A stretch of 64,000 bases of DNA from Kutzneria viridogrisea. GTDB lineage: Bacteria > Actinomycetota > Actinomycetes > Mycobacteriales > Pseudonocardiaceae. This document shows, piece after piece, positions 51,498 through 59,074 of this stretch; the first letter of the stretch is position 1; every line of letters starts with the position of its first letter. The notes beneath the pieces are model-generated. The model had not been told where the DNA came from. It saw only the letters and a list, made by a program, of their open reading frames with translations, and did not search any database. Both the position numbers and the translations under genes were made by a program. The stretch lies in assembly GCA_014138725.1 (NCBI GenBank), contig JACJID010000001.1, positions 1,550,001-1,614,000 of the forward strand. The letters run 5' to 3'.

Positions 51498-52394
51498 ATG
51501 CCAGTGGTGGTGACAGGGGCGTCCGGGTTCGTCGGGTCACGATTGTGCGTGGCACTGGACGCGGCGGGCCACCAGGTCCGCGCCATGACCCGCAAGCCGG
51601 GTGCGTACCGAGGAGTTGGCGAGCCGGTCCGCGGGGACGTGCACGACGGCGACTCGCTCGTGCCCGTGCTGCGCGACTGCGCCGCGGCCTACTACCTGGT
51701 GCACTCACTGGACGACGTGGACTTCGAGCGGCAGGACGCCGAGGCCGCGCTGACCTTCGCGCACGCCGCGGCCGAGGCGGGGGTGCGGCGGATCATCTAC
51801 CTCGGCGGGCTCGGCGAGGACTCCGACGAGCTGTCGGCGCACCTGCGCAGCCGCCGCGAGGTGGAGCACCTGCTCGGCCAGGCGGGGGTGCCGGTGACCA
51901 CGCTGCGCGCGGGCATCATCGTGGGGCACGGCGGCATCTCCTGGGAGATCACCCGCCAACTGGTGGAGCACCTGCCGGTGATGGTGACGCCCCGCTGGGT
52001 GCACACCCGGACCCAGCCCATCGCGGTGGACGACGTGGTGCGCTACCTGGTCGGTGTGCTGGAGGACCCCGCGGCCACCGGGCGCACCTTCGAGGTGGGC
52101 GGCCGGGACGTGCTGACCTACCTGGAGATGATGCGCCGGGTGGCCGCCATCCAGGGGCGCCCGCTGGTCGTGGTCCCCGTGCCGCTGCTGTCCCCGCGGC
52201 TGTCCTCGCTGTGGCTGGCCCTGGTCACCGACGTGGACGCGCGCACCGGCCGGTCCCTGGTGGACTCGATGAGCAACGAGGTCGTCGTGGCGGAGCACGG
52301 TATCCGCGAGCTGGTGCCGTTCGAACCGATGGACTACGACAGCGCCGTGCTGCTGGCCCTGGGCGAGCGCGCCAGGCAGAAGCGGTCCGCGTGA
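51498..52394 (+). CDS. NAD(P)-binding atypical SDR (NmrA/YesF-like epimerase-type protein)
   Basis: 298 residues from ATG 51498. Rossmann start VVVTGASGFVGSRLCVALDAAGHQV (glycine motif GASGFVG), AYYLVHSLDD, RIIYLGGLGEDS, and a long-chain-SDR C-terminal domain with FEVGGRDVLTYLEMMRRVAAI. The Tyr-xxx-Lys pair of classical SDRs is not evident, so it is an atypical member. Substrate unknown. It overlaps the CPBP gene by four bases. Confidence 0.85.
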   Translation: MPVVVTGASGFVGSRLCVALDAAGHQVRAMTRKPGAYRGVGEPVRGDVHDGDSLVPVLRDCAAAYYLVHSLDDVDFERQDAEAALTFAHAAAEAGVRRIIYLGGLGEDSDELSAHLRSRREVEHLLGQAGVPVTTLRAGIIVGHGGISWEITRQLVEHLPVMVTPRWVHTRTQPIAVDDVVRYLVGVLEDPAATGRTFEVGGRDVLTYLEMMRRVAAIQGRPLVVVPVPLLSPRLSSLWLALVTDVDARTGRSLVDSMSNEVVVAEHGIRELVPFEPMDYDSAVLLALGERARQKRSA

Positions 52395-53008
52395 GGGCCG
52401 GACGCCGCCGCGGCCTGGTCGCCGCGACCCTGGTGACGGGCTCCGCGCTGCTCGGGGCCTCGCTGTCCACCGAACCCGGCACGGCCCGGTTCTACGGCAT
52501 GACGGCAGGGGTGGCCGGGGTGTGGGCCGCGGGCGGGCTCGCCTCCGGCTCGGTGCGCGCGAACTCCCTGCGCGGACCGGTCCTCGGCCCGGCCCTGCTC
52601 GGGGTGGGCGCCTTCGCGGCGTTCTACGGTTGCGCGCTGCTCGCCCGGCGGGTTCCGGTGCTCGACCGGGCCATCACCGGCGTGCTGAGCTACGCCCACC
52701 GCGGGTCGGACCGGTGGGTGCTGGCCACGACCCTGGCCAACGGGCTCGCCGAGGAACTGTTCTTCCGGGGAGCGGTCTACGAGGCCGTTCAGGACAAGCA
52801 CCCGGTCGCGTTGTCCACGGCCCTGTACGCGCTGGCCACGGCGGCGACCCGCAACCCCGCGCTGGTGCTGGCCTCGCTCGTGATGGGCGCGCTGTTCGCT
52901 GTGCAGCGCCGGGTCACCGGTGGTGTGCTGGCACCGGTGGTGACCCACCTGGTGTGGTCCACGCTGATGTTGCGCTACCTGCCACCGCTGTTTCGGGTGC
53001 CGAGATGA
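52391..53008 (+). CDS. CPBP-family intramembrane metalloprotease
   Basis: 205 residues, GTG overlapping the SDR stop (GTGA). Five or so membrane segments. The first catalytic motif ANGLAEELFFRGAVYEA (EExxxR type) and the later THLVWSTLM with His match CPBP (Abi/Rce1-like) proteases. Roles in this family include maturation of peptides, bacteriocin self-immunity and envelope stress. No precursor-peptide gene is visible next to it. Confidence 0.85.
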   Translation: MRAGRRRGLVAATLVTGSALLGASLSTEPGTARFYGMTAGVAGVWAAGGLASGSVRANSLRGPVLGPALLGVGAFAAFYGCALLARRVPVLDRAITGVLSYAHRGSDRWVLATTLANGLAEELFFRGAVYEAVQDKHPVALSTALYALATAATRNPALVLASLVMGALFAVQRRVTGGVLAPVVTHLVWSTLMLRYLPPLFRVPR

Positions 53009-53145
53009 CAAATTGCTGTACAAGGGTGTGCAGGTGGCCGTCCGGGGCGCGGTTGCACGCCTTCCGGGGGCCAGGGACAATGGATTGCTCAGTTCTGTAG
53101 TCGAGTTGTGAGAGGTGAGGGGCCCGCACCGCGAGCCTTGTCCAT

Positions 53146-54795
53146 GTGACTGAGACCGAACAGGTCCTGCCCCTGTCCGCCGCGGCCCTCGCCCCGGCCG
53201 TGGACCAGGCACCGCTGGCCGCTGTCGTGGTGACCGCCGCCGGATCGGTCCACGCGGCCAACCAGGCGGCCCGCACGGTGTTCGCCCACCTCGAAGCGGG
53301 CAGCACGCTGGAGGAGGGCCTGCCCTCGTGGTTGACCGACGCCCACCACGGGTTCCTCGACCAGCGCGGACCCGGCGGCCGACCACAGCCCACCGGGCGG
53401 ATCGGCGAGCGCAGCTTCGAGGCCCACCCCGTGCGGTTGGCCGGGGACAGCGTGGTGTGGTGGCTCGTCGAGGACACCGACGCCCAGTTGGCCCGGCACG
53501 CCCTGGGCCTGGAACGTGCGCGCACCGCTTTCCTCACCGAGGCGTCCAGTGCGCTGCTGTCCTCGCTGAACCTGCGGCGCTGCATGGAGGTGGTCGCGCA
53601 GTTGGCGGCCGAGCACCTGGCCGATGCCGCGTTCGTGATCGCCCCCTCGTATCGCCGCGTGTTCCCCTCGGTGCGCTGCCTGCGCGGCGAGGAGCCCGCG
53701 CACGTGGAACTCCAGGTCGATTCGCAGGAGGTCCCCGGTCTGGCCGAGGCGTTGCAGGGCTTCCCGCCCGTGCCCTCGCGGTGGATCGACCCCGCCGCGG
53801 CCCCGGCCTGGCTCGTGCCCGGGGAGTTCGGCGAGGTCGGCTCGATCGTGGTCACCCCGTTGCCCGGTCACGGAGTTCCCGCGGGCGCGCTCGTCCTGCT
53901 GCGTGCCGCCGAGCACGCGGTGTTCAGCCAGGACGAGGAGGTCTTCGCCCGCCTGTTCGCGGCGCGGTCGGGCGCCGCGATGTCGGCCGCGCGCATGTTC
54001 GCCGAGCAGGTCTCGATCAACGACACCCTCATGCGCGACCTGCTGCCGCCCGTCCTGCACCAGATTCGCGGGGTGGAGTTCGCGGGCAGGTACCGGGCCT
54101 CGCTGGACAGCGAACGCGTGGGCGGGGACTTCTACGACGTGCACCCCGGCACGGACGAGGACGTGGAGTCGCTGGCCGTGCTCGGCGACGTGGCGGGCAA
54201 GGGCCTGGAGGCGGCCGTGCTCACCGGCAAGATCCGCACCACCCTGCACGCGCTGCTGCCGATGGCCGAGGACCACTCCCGTCTGCTCGGCCTGCTCAAC
54301 GACGCGCTGCTCAGCGCCGACAGCACGCGCTTCGTCACCCTCGTGCTCGCCTCCGCGGTCCGCCGAGGGCCCGAGGTCCACCTGCGGGTGACCAGTGCCG
54401 GGCACCCGCCGCCCCTGATCGTGCGGGCCACCGGCGAGGTGGAGGAGGTGCCCACCCGCGGCCCGCTGATCGGGGTGCTGCCCGAGGTCGTGGTCGAGAC
54501 CGCGCACATCGCGCTGGCCCCGGGGGAGACCTGCCTGGTGTTCACCGACGGCGTCACCGAGGCCGTGGGCGGCCCGCTGGGCGAGGAGATGTTCGGCGAG
54601 GACCGCCTGCGCCGCGTGCTGGCCGAGTGCGGGGGCATGCCCGCGGAGGCCGTGGTGGAACGGGTGCACATGCTGGCCGCGCAGTGGATCGGCCGGGGCG
54701 GGCACGACGACATGGCGGTGCTGGCGATCACCGCGCCGCGCGGGCAGCACCTGACGGCCGTGGGCGGACAGGGGCGCGGCAGGTACACCGCATGA
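53146..54795 (+). CDS. SpoIIE-type PP2C phosphatase with PAS and GAF domains
   Basis: Serine phosphatase that would dephosphorylate a STAS anti-anti-sigma protein. 549 residues: PAS-like region (15-115, VDQAPLAAVVVTAAGSVHAA), GAF (125-290, FLTEASSALLSSLNLRRCM), then SpoIIE/PP2C (305-540) with metal motifs VGGDFYDV, LGDVAGKGLEAAVL, AGHPPPLIV, FTDGVTEAVGG and GHDDMAVLAI. All PP2C Asp ligands appear intact. GTG 53146 is used although its ribosome site is weak. It is coupled by ATGA to the cobalamin-binding gene, which is coupled to the STAS gene, so phosphatase, sensor and target are co-translated. Confidence 0.93.
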   Translation: MTETEQVLPLSAAALAPAVDQAPLAAVVVTAAGSVHAANQAARTVFAHLEAGSTLEEGLPSWLTDAHHGFLDQRGPGGRPQPTGRIGERSFEAHPVRLAGDSVVWWLVEDTDAQLARHALGLERARTAFLTEASSALLSSLNLRRCMEVVAQLAAEHLADAAFVIAPSYRRVFPSVRCLRGEEPAHVELQVDSQEVPGLAEALQGFPPVPSRWIDPAAAPAWLVPGEFGEVGSIVVTPLPGHGVPAGALVLLRAAEHAVFSQDEEVFARLFAARSGAAMSAARMFAEQVSINDTLMRDLLPPVLHQIRGVEFAGRYRASLDSERVGGDFYDVHPGTDEDVESLAVLGDVAGKGLEAAVLTGKIRTTLHALLPMAEDHSRLLGLLNDALLSADSTRFVTLVLASAVRRGPEVHLRVTSAGHPPPLIVRATGEVEEVPTRGPLIGVLPEVVVETAHIALAPGETCLVFTDGVTEAVGGPLGEEMFGEDRLRRVLAECGGMPAEAVVERVHMLAAQWIGRGGHDDMAVLAITAPRGQHLTAVGGQGRGRYTA

Positions 54796-55880
54796 GCCTC
54801 GCACCACCCCGTGCCGAGCTGCGCGAGTACGTGGACGCCCTGTGGGCGGCGGTCCGCGACGGGGACGAGCACGCCGCGGGCGAGGTCGCCACCGCGGCGT
54901 TGGCGGCCGGGCTGGACGAGGAGAGCCTGCTGCTCGACGTCATCGGCACGGTGCAGCGCACCGTGGGCCAGGAGTGGGCCGCCAACCGGCTGACCGTCGC
55001 CCAGGAGCACACCGCCACCGCCATCAACGACCGCGTGATCGCCGCGCTGGCCCACCGCCCCGGCCGTCGCCGTGCGGACTCGCGCGGCCGGGTGACGGTG
55101 GCCTGCGTGGACGGGGAGTGGCACGCCCTGCCCGCGCGGCTGCTGGCCGAGGTGCTGACCCTGCGCGGTTTCGCGGTGGACTACCTCGGAGCGCAGGTGC
55201 CGGCCCCGCACCTGATCGCCCACCTGCACCGCACCGGACCGGACGCGGTCGCGCTGTCCAGTTCGATCGCGACCCGGCTGCCCACCGCACACGCCACCAT
55301 CACGGCCTGCCAGGCGGCCGGGGTGCCGGTGATCGCGGGCGGGGCCGCGTTCGGACCCGACGGCCGGTACGCCCGGCTGCTGGGCGCCGAGGCCTGGGAG
55401 CCCGACGCCCGCGCGGCGGCCGACCGGCTCAGCGTCGAACCGCTGCCCCGTCCCGGTCCCGGCGGGCACCAGGTGCTCGACCACCTGCCGCACCTGGCCG
55501 ACCAGGAGTACACGATGGTCTCGCGCAACTCCGCCCAACTGGTCAAGGCGGTGTTCGCCGGGCTGGAGCGGGACACGCCCGCGATGCGCCAGTACACCGA
55601 CCTCCAGCGCCAGCACACCGCCGACGACCTCGCGCACATCGTCGAGTTCCTCGCCACGGCGCTCTACGTGGGCGATCCCGCGCTGTTCGGCGGTTTCCTG
55701 ACCTGGACCGCCGACATCCTCACCGCCCGCGGTGTGCCCGCGCAGTCCCTGGTACCCGCGGTGCGCCTGCTGGAGGTCGAACTGCGCGACTTCCCCCGGG
55801 CCACCGAGATGCTCGCCCGGGCCCGCGCGCAGGTGGGCCGCCACACCGCCGCTGTCGCCGAGCCCGGGAAGCCCGCATGA
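54792..55880 (+). CDS. Cobalamin (B12)-binding sensor protein with photoreceptor-type Wx9EH motif
   Basis: 362 residues. Residues 1-90 form the helical B12-binding cap; W62 followed after exactly nine residues by E72-H73 gives the Wx9EH motif known from AdoCbl-dependent CarH/LitR light sensors. Residues 98-210 form the Rossmann-like B12 domain; GEWHAL (H111) is at the position of the lower-ligand His motif, and DYLGAQVP and GVPVIAGGAAFGPDG follow. Residues 225-350 are a helical domain of unknown type (SRNSAQLVKAVFAGLERDTP, DPALFGGFLTWTADILTARG). There is no DNA-binding domain. Its position between SpoIIE phosphatase and STAS suggests it gates partner switching in response to light or cobalamin. 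Methyltransferase or mutase activation is less likely, as no catalytic domain is present. Confidence 0.85.
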   Translation: MSLAPPRAELREYVDALWAAVRDGDEHAAGEVATAALAAGLDEESLLLDVIGTVQRTVGQEWAANRLTVAQEHTATAINDRVIAALAHRPGRRRADSRGRVTVACVDGEWHALPARLLAEVLTLRGFAVDYLGAQVPAPHLIAHLHRTGPDAVALSSSIATRLPTAHATITACQAAGVPVIAGGAAFGPDGRYARLLGAEAWEPDARAAADRLSVEPLPRPGPGGHQVLDHLPHLADQEYTMVSRNSAQLVKAVFAGLERDTPAMRQYTDLQRQHTADDLAHIVEFLATALYVGDPALFGGFLTWTADILTARGVPAQSLVPAVRLLEVELRDFPRATEMLARARAQVGRHTAAVAEPGKPA

Positions 55881-56239
55881 CCACGTCCCACCGACTGACC
55901 TGCACCTGGACCGCGCCGGACGAGCACACCTGCCAGGTCGTGGTCGAGGGCGAGCTCACCTACGACAGCGCCGACGAACTCCTGCGCTCCTCGGTGCGGC
56001 ACATCCAGGACCGGCCCGCGCTGCGTGAGCTGCGCGTGGACTGCGCGGGGCTGGGCGTGTGCGATTCGTGGGGACTGGCCGTGCTGTTGCAGATCCGCCG
56101 TCACCTGCTGGCCGCGAACGCCGGTCTGAGCCTGGACAACCGCTCGCGGGCGTTCGAGCGCCTGCTGGACATCACCGGCACGCTGGGGTTCCTGACCGGT
56201 ACGCCCCCGCTCACCCGAGGGCAGTCCCAGGACTCCTGA
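55877..56239 (+). CDS. STAS-domain anti-sigma factor antagonist
   Basis: 120 residues, ATG overlapping the cobalamin-binding gene stop (ATGA). CQVVVEGELTYDSADELL and LRVDCAGLGVCDSWGLAVLLQI are STAS hallmarks; Ser64, directly after Asp63, occupies the phospho-acceptor position of RsbV/SpoIIAA-type proteins, with Trp65 in place of the usual Ser/Thr. Unphosphorylated, it would sequester an anti-sigma kinase and free a sigma factor. Its last 29 bases overlap the convergent HATPase gene. Confidence 0.9.
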   Translation: MTTSHRLTCTWTAPDEHTCQVVVEGELTYDSADELLRSSVRHIQDRPALRELRVDCAGLGVCDSWGLAVLLQIRRHLLAANAGLSLDNRSRAFERLLDITGTLGFLTGTPPLTRGQSQDS

Positions 56240-56633
56240 GGGCGTGGTGTGGCGCGAACTCCACCCACACCGCCTTGCCCTCGGCAGTGGGCCGCCAGCC
56301 CCAGCGGCTGGCGTACGCGGTCACCATGACCAGACCCCGGCCCCGGTGTTCATCGGGCCGAGGTGACCGCACCTTCGGTGGCTGGGCCGAACAATCGCTC
56401 ACCTCGACCCGGACCGTGCTGCCCTCGCCGAGCACGAGGGCGAGTTCGACGGGCGCCTCGCCGTGCTCGTAGGCGTTGAGCACCAGTTCGCTCGCGGTGA
56501 GGACCACGTCGTCGCGGGTGTCGGCCGGGTGCTCGTCCAGCAGGGCTGCGGTCCAGGAGCGGACCTGGCGCAACGGGGGAGGACCGGTCCGCGGCAGCGG
56601 CAGGACCTGTCGATCACTCATCACCTGGGTCAT
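56211..56633 (-). CDS. HATPase anti-sigma regulatory kinase (RsbW-like)
   Basis: 140 residues from ATG 56633, with GAAGGGG nine bases upstream; GTG 56660 and ATG 56621 are alternatives. N box VVLTASELVLNAYEHGEAPVE, then VEVSDCS and the glycine-rich GRGLVMVTAYASRWGW loop are typical of the small actinomycete RsbW/SpoIIAB-like proteins. It faces the STAS gene tail to tail with a 29-base overlap, and is the obvious kinase partner for STAS Ser64. No sigma-factor gene lies next to it, so the target must be elsewhere. Confidence 0.88.
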   Translation of the reverse strand: MTQVMSDRQVLPLPRTGPPPLRQVRSWTAALLDEHPADTRDDVVLTASELVLNAYEHGEAPVELALVLGEGSTVRVEVSDCSAQPPKVRSPRPDEHRGRGLVMVTAYASRWGWRPTAEGKAVWVEFAPHHALRSPGTALG

Positions 56634-56709
56634 GGCCACCAACCCCTTCGCGGCAAGCACTTCCCGTCACCACGGGGGTACCCGGCCGACCAGGTGCCGA
56701 CTCCCGGTG

Positions 56710-57081
56710 TTACCCGGCTGGCCGAACCAGCACGCGCCGTTCGCGGCTGCGGTGCGTGCGGGCCCTCGCGTCCAGGGAGCGCGCCAGGGGCAGCGCGGTG
56801 GTCGGCCCGACCGGACCCACCCCGCAGCCGACCGGTCGGCTCTGGCGGCACCGGCACATCCGGCGATTCGCCTTGGCGGGCCTGCGATTGGCCGTCGGGA
56901 AGGCGGAACGGCGCACCGGCCCGCCGCACGTGCAGCGCCCCACCGGGAGCTTGTGCCCGCGATGTCGGACGGGGTCGAGCGGGGCGGCGCCGGAGGACTG
57001 CGGCAGGACCCGTTCCTCGACGCGCGCCAAGCCCAGTGTCAGCACCATCAGCAGTACGGGCACCAGCAGCGAGATCCACAT
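56710..57081 (-). CDS. Possible small membrane protein
   Basis: The 497-base stretch 56634-57130 contains no strongly supported gene. The best candidate is a 123-residue frame from ATG 57081 whose first 22 residues (WISLLVPVLLMVLTLGLARV) form a convincing membrane helix followed by EERVLPQ, as in short actinomycete membrane proteins. The remainder is Arg/Pro/Cys-rich and looks non-coding, so either only the first part is real or a frameshift has occurred. Confidence 0.35.
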   Translation of the reverse strand: MWISLLVPVLLMVLTLGLARVEERVLPQSSGAAPLDPVRHRGHKLPVGRCTCGGPVRRSAFPTANRRPAKANRRMCRCRQSRPVGCGVGPVGPTTALPLARSLDARARTHRSRERRVLVRPAG

Positions 57082-57130
57082 GGGCGCCGAATACCCACCT
57101 CATGCGCAGGTCATGCACGTCCTGCGCGAT

Positions 57131-57976
57131 TCACCTCGCAGGGGTGAGCTCCCGGTCGCCGATGCGGGCGAGCCTGCGCAGTTGCTCGACGGCGGGACTG
57201 CCCACCGGGGCGGTGAAGAACTGGAGCCGCTGCCGACCGTCCTCGCTGAACAGGTTCTGGCACTGGATGTCGACCACGCCCAGCACGGGGTGGATCACGC
57301 GCTTGCGTTCACCGCGGCGGACGGCGACGTCGCCGGTGTCCCACAGCGCGGCGAACTCCGGGCTGGCACGGCGCAGGAGGTGCACCAACTCCGTGGACCG
57401 TGCGTCGTGGTTACGGCGTGCGACGGCGGCCCGCAGGTCGAAGACCAGGACCCTGGAGTGGTGCGGGTGGTCGGCCACCGGGTAGAGCAGCCGGCTTTCG
57501 GGCTCGGTGAACCAGCGGTACACGAAGCTGGCCGCGTGCCCCTCGGTGTGTGCGGGCGGGCCCATCAACGCCGCGGCGAGGCGGTTCTGCACGAGGGTCT
57601 CGTGCAGGTCGGTGACGATCTGCGCCGGGGTCTGGTCGAGCCGGTCGAGCAGGGTCAGCATGGCCGGTTGCACGTGCACCGCCGTGCCGTGTGCCTCCGG
57701 TGCCGCGCGGCCCGCGAGCCGGAACAGGTGATCGCGCTCGTCGGCGTCCAGGCGCAGCGCGCGGGCCAGGGCCGCCAGCACCTGCGTGGACGGCTGAGCT
57801 CCCCGGCCGCGCTCCACCTCGGTGTAGTAGTCCACCGAGGTACCGGCCAGCTGGGCGACCTCGTCGCGGCGCAGACCGGGCACCCGGCGGCGGGACCCGG
57901 TGGGCAGCCCCACCTCCGCGGGGCTGATCCGCGCACGCCGTGACCGCAGGAAGGCCCCGAGCTCAGGCAGGTTCAC
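57131..57976 (-). CDS. XRE-family regulator with MmyB-like ligand domain
   Basis: 281 residues, GTG 57976. N-terminal HTH: LGAFLRSRRARISPAEVGL, PGLRRDEVAQLAGTSVDYYTEVERGRG, the signature of MmyB-type actinomycete regulators. The C-terminal part (100-281) is the MmyB PAS-like ligand domain (SFVYRWFTEPESRLLYP, LVHLLRRASPEFAALWDTGDV). Members typically repress a divergently placed redox gene; here the neighbour is a tautomerase with a palindromic site between them. Confidence 0.9.
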   Translation of the reverse strand: MNLPELGAFLRSRRARISPAEVGLPTGSRRRVPGLRRDEVAQLAGTSVDYYTEVERGRGAQPSTQVLAALARALRLDADERDHLFRLAGRAAPEAHGTAVHVQPAMLTLLDRLDQTPAQIVTDLHETLVQNRLAAALMGPPAHTEGHAASFVYRWFTEPESRLLYPVADHPHHSRVLVFDLRAAVARRNHDARSTELVHLLRRASPEFAALWDTGDVAVRRGERKRVIHPVLGVVDIQCQNLFSEDGRQRLQFFTAPVGSPAVEQLRRLARIGDRELTPAR

Positions 57977-58020
57977 CCGGTCAGTATCCCGGCCCGCGGC
58001 GGGCGCAGCCAGGGGACGGC

Positions 58021-58056
58021 ACCCCCTGGTTGCCCGGCGTTCGCCGGTTCAGGGTG
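58021..58056. promoter_or_regulatory. Putative MmyB-type operator/promoter between regulator and tautomerase
   Basis: The segment contains CCCCCTGGTTGCCCGGCG and CGCCGGTTCAGGGTGG, an inner CCGGCG-TT-CGCCGG palindrome inside an outer CCCTGgtt/ttCAGGG imperfect repeat. It is centred in the 116-base divergent gap, where an autorepressor of this class would bind. Confidence 0.5.
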
Positions 58057-58092
58057 GACACCGCAGCACAGCACAAGAGCACTGGAGACACG

Positions 58093-58308
58093 ATGCCGTT
58101 CGCCAACCTGAAGGTCCCCGCCGGTCTGCTCACGGCCGAGCAGAAGGAGGACCTGATCACCAAGGTCACCGACCTGTACGCCGAGACCTTCGGCGACCGG
58201 GTGCGGGACAACACGATGGTGCTCGTGGACGAGGTCGCCGACGGTGGCTGGGGCATCCGGGGTGAGGTCCTCACCCTGGCCAAGCTCCAGCGGCACGGCG
58301 AGTCCTGA
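58093..58308 (+). CDS. Tautomerase (4-oxalocrotonate tautomerase-like)
   Basis: 71 residues from ATG 58093, keeping the catalytic Pro as residue 2 after Met removal (MPFANLKVPAGLLTAEQK). The beta-alpha-beta pattern and DEVADGGWGIRGE near the C-terminus fit the small tautomerase family, which assembles as hexamers or trimers. Reaction on the keto-enol of an aromatic or phenylpyruvate-like compound is likely. Divergent from the XRE/MmyB regulator and followed by a strong terminator, so a monocistronic, regulated unit. Confidence 0.85.
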   Translation: MPFANLKVPAGLLTAEQKEDLITKVTDLYAETFGDRVRDNTMVLVDEVADGGWGIRGEVLTLAKLQRHGES

Positions 58309-58314
58309 CCAGTA

Positions 58315-58353
58315 CCGCCGTCGGCCAGCGTGGTGACCGTTGGCCGACGGCGG
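58315..58353. terminator. Bidirectional hairpin terminator
   Basis: Perfect 13-bp stem CCGCCGTCGGCCA / TGGCCGACGGCGG, 13-base loop, between the tautomerase stop and the convergent DinB-type gene. Confidence 0.75.
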
Positions 58354-58391
58354 CACCAAACCGCCAGCCCGCTGGGGCTTGGTCTCAGAAC

Positions 58392-58871
58392 TCAGTCGGC
58401 AAGTACCTGTTCGCGCAGGATGTCGGCGTGTCCGCAATGGTGGGCCAGCTCCCGCAGAACTTGCAGGTACACCCAGCGAAGCGTGCGCGGTCCGGCCCGG
58501 TGGCCGGTCACGACGGCGTCCAGTGACAGGTCTGCGACCGTCCTCCGGGCCGTGGCGCAGGCTTCCCGGTGGGCTGCCGTGACCGAGGCGACGGTGTCGT
58601 CCTCGGAGAGCCGGAAGGATTCATCCGGAGTCCGTACCAGGCCGAGCTCCCGGCGGGAGGTGCCGCCGACGCACTCCTCGAACCACACCCGCTGCATCCA
58701 CGTGACGTGCTTGAGCAGCCCAAGCAACGTCGTCGCCGAGGAGACGAGCTGGCGGCGGGCCTGTTCCTCGGTGAGGCAGTCGAGAGTCACCTCGATGGCA
58801 CTGCGATACTCCTCGATGAACGCATCGAGCTGGGTTCGTTCGTCGTCCAGCGGCACATCGAACGAACCCAT
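58392..58871 (-). CDS. DinB/DUF664 family protein
   Basis: 159 residues, ATG 58871. A four-helix-bundle pattern with putative metal ligands: LLGLLKHVTWMQRVWFE (first His), LQVLRELAHHCGHADILRE (two His in the last helix). Such proteins are thiol-dependent enzymes (mycothiol or bacillithiol S-transferases) or of unknown activity. No partner gene is obvious. Immediately downstream of it on this strand is the tautomerase terminator; upstream lies a transposase remnant. Confidence 0.8.
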   Translation of the reverse strand: MGSFDVPLDDERTQLDAFIEEYRSAIEVTLDCLTEEQARRQLVSSATTLLGLLKHVTWMQRVWFEECVGGTSRRELGLVRTPDESFRLSEDDTVASVTAAHREACATARRTVADLSLDAVVTGHRAGPRTLRWVYLQVLRELAHHCGHADILREQVLAD

Positions 58872-58932
58872 CAGAGTCTCCTGTCACGAATCCTGGTCTC
58901 ACGACTCTTGCTGCACGAGTCGGAGCAAGTCA

Positions 58933-59037
58933 ATCAGTAGGCGGCCCAAGACGCGCGATGCGGACCTCGATCCCGCGCCGGTACAGGTAGCGCCGCCAAC
59001 GGAGGTAGTCGTAGCCCTTGTCGGCGATGCCGTTCAT
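58933..59037 (-). pseudogene. IS5-like transposase fragment (internal/C-terminal part)
   Basis: The minus strand encodes GIADKGYDYLRWRRYLYRRG then IEVRIAR before a stop. This matches the (A)DKGYD..RCRRYLRRRGIK.RIAR segment of IS5-type transposases that precedes the last catalytic Glu. Everything before and after is missing, so it is a dead remnant. A matching N-terminal piece lies at 60494-60664 in the same orientation. Confidence 0.6.
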
Positions 59038-59039
59038 CA

Positions 59040-59067
59040 GTGGGGCCTCGCTCACACGAGGCCCCAC
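59040..59067. terminator. Hairpin terminator downstream of the quinone oxidoreductase
   Basis: Perfect 11-bp stem GTGGGGCCTCG / CGAGGCCCCAC with a 6-base loop, starting eight bases beyond the stop of the minus-strand oxidoreductase. Confidence 0.7.
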
Positions 59068-59074
59068 GACGGGA

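Noticed and set aside
52914-53145. Minus-strand frame and possible small gene between the CPBP and SpoIIE genes
   Set aside because: Only a 137-base gap remains after the real genes; it is likely promoter sequence for the SpoIIE operon and no coherent small ORF was seen.
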